NCBI GenBank assembly: GCA_965214475.1
Contig: OZ243953.1
Location: 2,852,001-2,916,000 of the forward strand
Direction of reading: 5' to 3'
Source: SIRX01 sp965214475
GTDB taxonomy: Bacteria; Actinomycetota; Rubrobacteria; Rubrobacterales; Rubrobacteraceae
Length of the DNA: 64,000 bases
The number at the start of each line of letters is the position of its first letter. Positions within the stretch are counted from its first letter, which is position 1. Below the pieces are notes generated by a model. The model was not told where the DNA came from, ran no database searches, and was given only the letters and a program-made list of their open reading frames with translations. The position numbers and the translations under genes were made by a program. This document shows positions 60,943 through 64,000 of this stretch, piece after piece.

Positions 60943-61530
60943 ATGCCGCGTTGGATCATCCCTGTGAGTGTTGTGGCTATATTGATCTCGCTGGTCACTC
61001 TGGGCCTGCTGGGTGCCGCCGGAAGAAGCGCGCCGGAGGATACGGTCGCTCCCGAGCAGGTCGAAGAACCGGATACTTCATCGCAGCCGACGCCGGAACA
61101 GGAGACGCCCCCGGGAGGCCCGACGCAGCCGGAAGAAGAGCAGGCCACTCAGGGAGAGCAAACTGTCGAGGAAGAACAAGCCGCTCCGGAGGACCCCGCC
61201 GCTCAAGAGGAGTCAACGACGGCACAACCGGGGACTCCGCTCCCCGGACCGAGAACCGCAACTATACGAATCACGGGCGACTCGTCCTACTACTGTAGCC
61301 TGGGCGTTATAGGTGAGCCGGAGACCATACAAGGCCGTAGGCCCGCATCTTATGAGGTGGAAGTAGCGACGGGAGGGACGTCCCTCGATACGGTTATGGC
61401 CGCCTGCCAGAAGATAAGCCCCGGTACCCTCGGTGTCCAGATACGTTACGACGGTGAAGTCGTGGCCCGGGACGAGACCGATACGCGGCTCGGCACCGTC
61501 AGCGTCTCCTGGAACCCGCTGGCAGAGTAG
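60943..61530 (+). CDS. membrane-anchored protein with acidic linker and small globular domain
   Basis: 195 residues from ATG 60943 (GGAAAGGAAG upstream). The N-terminal helix WIIPVSVVAILISLVTLGLL anchors it facing outward. Residues 30-105 are a Pro/Glu/Gln-rich disordered spacer. The C-terminal 90 residues (TATIRITGDSSYYCSLGVIG, YEVEVATGGTSLDTVMAACQ, LGVQIRYDGEVVARDETDTR) form a beta domain with two cysteines. I do not recognise a named family; the pattern resembles small exported domains such as MmpS. Function unknown. Confidence 0.8.
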   Translation: MPRWIIPVSVVAILISLVTLGLLGAAGRSAPEDTVAPEQVEEPDTSSQPTPEQETPPGGPTQPEEEQATQGEQTVEEEQAAPEDPAAQEESTTAQPGTPLPGPRTATIRITGDSSYYCSLGVIGEPETIQGRRPASYEVEVATGGTSLDTVMAACQKISPGTLGVQIRYDGEVVARDETDTRLGTVSVSWNPLAE

Positions 61531-61607
61531 CGCGTTTAGGCAACCTCTACTGAGGGGAAGCTTTGCGTACAACATAAACAATCGCAAATCTAACCCGAAG
61601 GAGCAAC

Positions 61608-61805
61608 ATGAAGAAAAAGATGCTGGCCCTCTTAGTGGCGGCGTTAGTATCGGTGTCCGGCGTAACGGCGTGTGGGGTGGTACAGGACGAGGTGCAACAG
61701 CAGGCCCAAGATGAGGTAAACAAGCAAAAGACTAAGGCGGAGCAGAAGATACAGCAAGAGAAGACCAAGGCCATAAACAAGGCCAAGACGACCGTGAGCC
61801 AGTAA
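61608..61805 (+). CDS. small coiled-coil lipoprotein
   Basis: 65 residues with a lipoprotein signal: MKKKMLALLVAALVSVSG then VTACG, the cysteine being at position 22. The mature part is a Gln/Lys-rich helix with heptad spacing (QDEVQQQAQDEVNKQKTKAE, QKIQQEKTKAINKAKTT), like a short Lpp-type coiled coil. CGAAGGAGC precedes the ATG. Confidence 0.8.
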   Translation: MKKKMLALLVAALVSVSGVTACGVVQDEVQQQAQDEVNKQKTKAEQKIQQEKTKAINKAKTTVSQ

Positions 61806-61817
61806 GGGTGTCGGTTC

Positions 61818-63194
61818 TCAGTTTTCGAGGACCCAGGTGTCTTTGATCCTCCCTCCGGCAGAGGAGTTGACGACGCGGGTTCCGGGGTTGGCGACCCGGG
61901 TGAGCCCGCCGGGCATCACGTAACCTACGGCGGGTAATACGAAGGCCCGCAAGTCTATGTAAGCCTCTTCCAACTCTATGCCACCGTCGCGATTTTCGTC
62001 CAGAACGTGCGTAGAGAAGTCCAGAGTTTCCTGGGCGATGAAGTTTACAGGGTCTTTTTTCGCGTTCCGGCGGGCACTATCCACTTCTTCCGCGCTGGAT
62101 TCGGGGCCTACGAGTAAGCCCTGGCCGCCGGAACCTTCGCGAGGTTTTAGGACCAGTTCTTCCAGGCGATCCAGGGTTTCTCCACCTCTCTCGGACTCGA
62201 CGAGAGAGTAGGTGGGGGCGTTTTTTAGTATTGGTTCCTCTTTGAGGTAGTGCTCGATCATGGATGGAATGTAAGGAAAGACCGCCTTGTCATCGGCGAC
62301 GCCCACGCCGAGGGCGTTTGCGAAGCTGACCTTTCCGTTCATATAAACATCTTCTAGTTCGGGAAGGTCGGTCTCTATGTAGTCTTCGTCGAAGCGGCGG
62401 TACATTACGTCTATGCGCCGTCCATCGGAGACGTCCCGAACCTCACCGTCTTCCACGTAGCAGTCGCCGAGCGTGAGAAGCCGGAACCCGCAAGCCTCGG
62501 CCACGCGGCTATGCTCGAAATACGCCGAGTCATCTTCGCCCCGGGTCACGACGGCGATGCAAGGGTCTTCTACACCGGCAGGGGCGGCGGCCTCCATAGT
62601 GGCGCAGAGCATGTCGAAGTAGCCGCCGATTTTGCAGACCTCATACGGCTCGAACAGGTCGCCCATGATCTCTCGACCGGCTTTACGGAGTGCTTCCGAG
62701 TAGCCGACGCCGCTCGGGACCCGCACGTTATCTTCGAGCACCACGTAATCGCCGTCGCCGAGGTGAACGAGGTCCGGCCCGTATACGTGTACGGGAGCGG
62801 CTGCGGAACTCTCGGGCAGCGGCCGATCCCGGTAGAAAAAGCTGCTCTCGACTATCTCACGGGGCACTACTTCTTGGTTTCCGTTGTATAGGTCGGCCAG
62901 CCAGGCGTTAATGGCCCGTCCGCGTTGGAGAATGCCGGAGGAGATCCTTTGCCAATGATCCCGGGGAATTATACGGGGTGTCCAGTCCGCCGGTAGGACA
63001 CGCTCCCGTCCCTGCTGGTCACCCGGTAGCGGAAATGTGGCCCCCAGTCTCCGCAAACATTCACGGGCGGCGACCTCTCTCTCGGAGAACTCGCCCGATC
63101 CGATGCCCCGTAGGGTTTCTATGAGTGGTTTGTAGAGTTCACGGGGCTGTCCCGGCTTTTTATAGACCTCGTTGTAAGAAGAGTCATTCCCCAT
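61818..63194 (-). CDS. circularly permuted ATP-grasp protein (DUF404/DUF407)
   Basis: 458 residues from ATG 63192-63194 (MGNDSSYNEVYKKPGQPREL); the frame is open to 63227 but that part lies in the upstream gene. FPLPGDQQGRERVLPADWTP, VYGPDLVHLGDGDYVVLEDN, RVPSGVGYSEA and VLKPREGSGGQGLLVGPESS are the family blocks; LKPREGSGGQG is the ATP-grasp lysine loop. Such enzymes form amide bonds on unknown substrates and often pair with alpha-E, transglutaminase or GCS2 genes. Here the GCS2-type ligase gene is directly upstream, overlapping by 11 nt. Confidence 0.93.
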   Translation of the reverse strand: MGNDSSYNEVYKKPGQPRELYKPLIETLRGIGSGEFSEREVAARECLRRLGATFPLPGDQQGRERVLPADWTPRIIPRDHWQRISSGILQRGRAINAWLADLYNGNQEVVPREIVESSFFYRDRPLPESSAAAPVHVYGPDLVHLGDGDYVVLEDNVRVPSGVGYSEALRKAGREIMGDLFEPYEVCKIGGYFDMLCATMEAAAPAGVEDPCIAVVTRGEDDSAYFEHSRVAEACGFRLLTLGDCYVEDGEVRDVSDGRRIDVMYRRFDEDYIETDLPELEDVYMNGKVSFANALGVGVADDKAVFPYIPSMIEHYLKEEPILKNAPTYSLVESERGGETLDRLEELVLKPREGSGGQGLLVGPESSAEEVDSARRNAKKDPVNFIAQETLDFSTHVLDENRDGGIELEEAYIDLRAFVLPAVGYVMPGGLTRVANPGTRVVNSSAGGRIKDTWVLEN

Positions 63195-64000
63195 CCGCGC
63201 CTGCTTTCGTCGTCTCCGCCGTTTCACCCTGGTAAAGAGTCTGTACCTGATCTTCCAACTCGTCGCACGCTTCGCGCACTATCCTGAGACCTTCTTCCTG
63301 CGAGAGATGCTCCGTATCTTCCAGGTTTTCTAGTATTTCAGCCTCCGTGTTCTTCCCGGCACCGAGCTTTGAAGGGGCCGTCTCGCCTACGAATTCGAAT
63401 ATGGAGTCTATGTAAGCGCACACCTCCAGGCTCTCCATTCCCATGGTCGCCGCCGCGCGGAAAAGTTCCTTCCCGACGTATTCCAGGTCCGGGACCCGTA
63501 GAAAGTGGTCGTCCAGTTCCAGAGTTCCAACTTCCGCAGTGGGTTTTACGGTTAGGCCTTCGTCGAAGACTCGTTGGATGGCGCCAGTTATGAGGCGGAC
63601 CGTGTCTAGTACGACCGTCGGGTAGTTGCCGTCGATCCCCCGAAGCTCTACCGTACCGTGGGCGTTTAGTCGCACCGGGTTCCAGGCGGCGTCCAGCAGG
63701 CCGTCGCCCGCTTCCTCGTAGAGGCGCCGTCCGATGCCCGCCCGGTCCATGGCCGCAAGCCACTCCCGGTAGCGGTTGAATTGCAGCTCGACGAGGTCCT
63801 CGGTTCCCCGCGCGTAGGGTCGTAGCCCACCTACCGCCGCAAGATCTGCGTAGAGGCCCATGGTCGCAAAGTCCGGGCTGCCTCGGTAGTAGGCAGTTCG
63901 GGCCGTAACCTCTTGCAACTCGCCCTCGTAGAATGGAGAGGAGCGTGTGAGGGCGATGATCGCCGGGTCCAGCGCCGTAACCAGGTTGTACACGTTTAGC
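63184..64000 (-). CDS. GCS2-family carboxylate-amine ligase, partial (5' end outside window)
   Basis: The C-terminal ~272 residues of a glutamate-cysteine ligase type 2 protein; the frame continues past the right edge. VYNLVTALDPAIIALTRSSP, SRFNAHGTVELRG-like VRLNAHGTVELRGIDGNYPT and LITGAIQRVFDEGL are recognisable. The GTVELRG stretch matches the E-(L/M)-R catalytic region of the family. With the downstream ATP-grasp it forms a two-gene peptide-ligation unit. The C-terminal tail (ETAETTKAGADGE) is disordered. Whether it makes gamma-glutamylcysteine cannot be told. Confidence 0.9.
   Translation of the reverse strand, partial: LNVYNLVTALDPAIIALTRSSPFYEGELQEVTARTAYYRGSPDFATMGLYADLAAVGGLRPYARGTEDLVELQFNRYREWLAAMDRAGIGRRLYEEAGDGLLDAAWNPVRLNAHGTVELRGIDGNYPTVVLDTVRLITGAIQRVFDEGLTVKPTAEVGTLELDDHFLRVPDLEYVGKELFRAAATMGMESLEVCAYIDSIFEFVGETAPSKLGAGKNTEAEILENLEDTEHLSQEEGLRIVREACDELEDQVQTLYQGETAETTKAGADGE

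Overview
This is a 64 kb stretch of a GC-rich actinobacterial chromosome, most likely Rubrobacter or a close relative (Rubrobacteraceae). The evidence is the GC-rich third codon positions, the many GTG/TTG starts, the AAAGGAG-type ribosome binding sites, a GH63 mannosylglycerate-hydrolase-like enzyme of the kind characterised in Rubrobacter radiotolerans, and a form II cox cluster. I see no rRNA, tRNA or CRISPR array.

Layout. (1) 1-8.4 kb: a partial aldo/keto reductase, a ZIP-like metal transporter, then a defence and toxin-antitoxin island. The island holds a DUF2283 protein, a DUF4926/DUF6883 pair, an MNT-HEPN pair, and a large type IIG restriction-modification gene split by a frameshift. 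A degenerate copy of the 3' end of that gene lies on the far side of the MNT-HEPN module. (2) 8.4-17 kb: an SDR protein, OsmC, the GH63 hydrolase, a sulfite-oxidase-type molybdoenzyme, an ECF sigma/anti-sigma pair, a large membrane-anchored protein and an exported tandem-DUF302 protein. (3) 17-23.5 kb, minus strand: a nickel-binding protein, a NiCoT nickel transporter, Nudix, VWA, CPBP protease, MoxR ATPase and an NDMA-type methanol dehydrogenase. (4) 23.9-33.3 kb, plus strand: the molybdenum hydroxylase operon coxS-L-M-D-E, two XdhC/CoxI pieces, a MobA-like protein and two coxG genes, met convergently by a Crp/Fnr regulator. Back-to-back promoters with leaders of roughly 120-140 nt separate blocks 3 and 4. 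Both oxidative enzymes therefore have a MoxR ATPase plus VWA protein beside them.

(5) 33.3-38 kb: a multicopper oxidase whose N-terminus is a fragment of a UvrA paralogue, a 121-bp MITE-like element, a TetR/DUF418 divergent pair and an alpha/beta hydrolase. (6) 38-57.7 kb: a mobile region with three toxin-antitoxin modules (AbrB/PIN, RHH/MazF, DUF433/DUF5615), an internally deleted integrase, a serine recombinase, an IS5-family and an IS3-family element, a surface protein with a T7 tract at its start, and an 8-kb Tn3-family transposon. The transposon has about 35-bp terminal inverted repeats, a tyrosine recombinase in place of a serine resolvase, and an SDR39U1/MFS/PadR cargo. Its right end cuts into a second IS5-family transposase. 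(7) 57.7-64 kb: a citrate-synthase-fold protein fused to a MerR/excisionase-type HTH, starting next to a 22-bp palindrome and divergent from a broken ordinary citrate synthase; then HbpS/GlcG, CPBP, Nudix, two exported proteins, and a circularly permuted ATP-grasp/GCS2 ligase pair running off the right edge.

Several genes are interrupted by single-base indels, most readable as loss of one base from a homopolymer (RM gene, DUF6883, multicopper oxidase, surface protein, a small membrane protein). Sequencing or assembly error must be excluded before calling these pseudogenes. Two others carry true in-frame stops (MFS transporter TAG, citrate synthase TGA). All family assignments come from reading motifs by eye, not from database searches.
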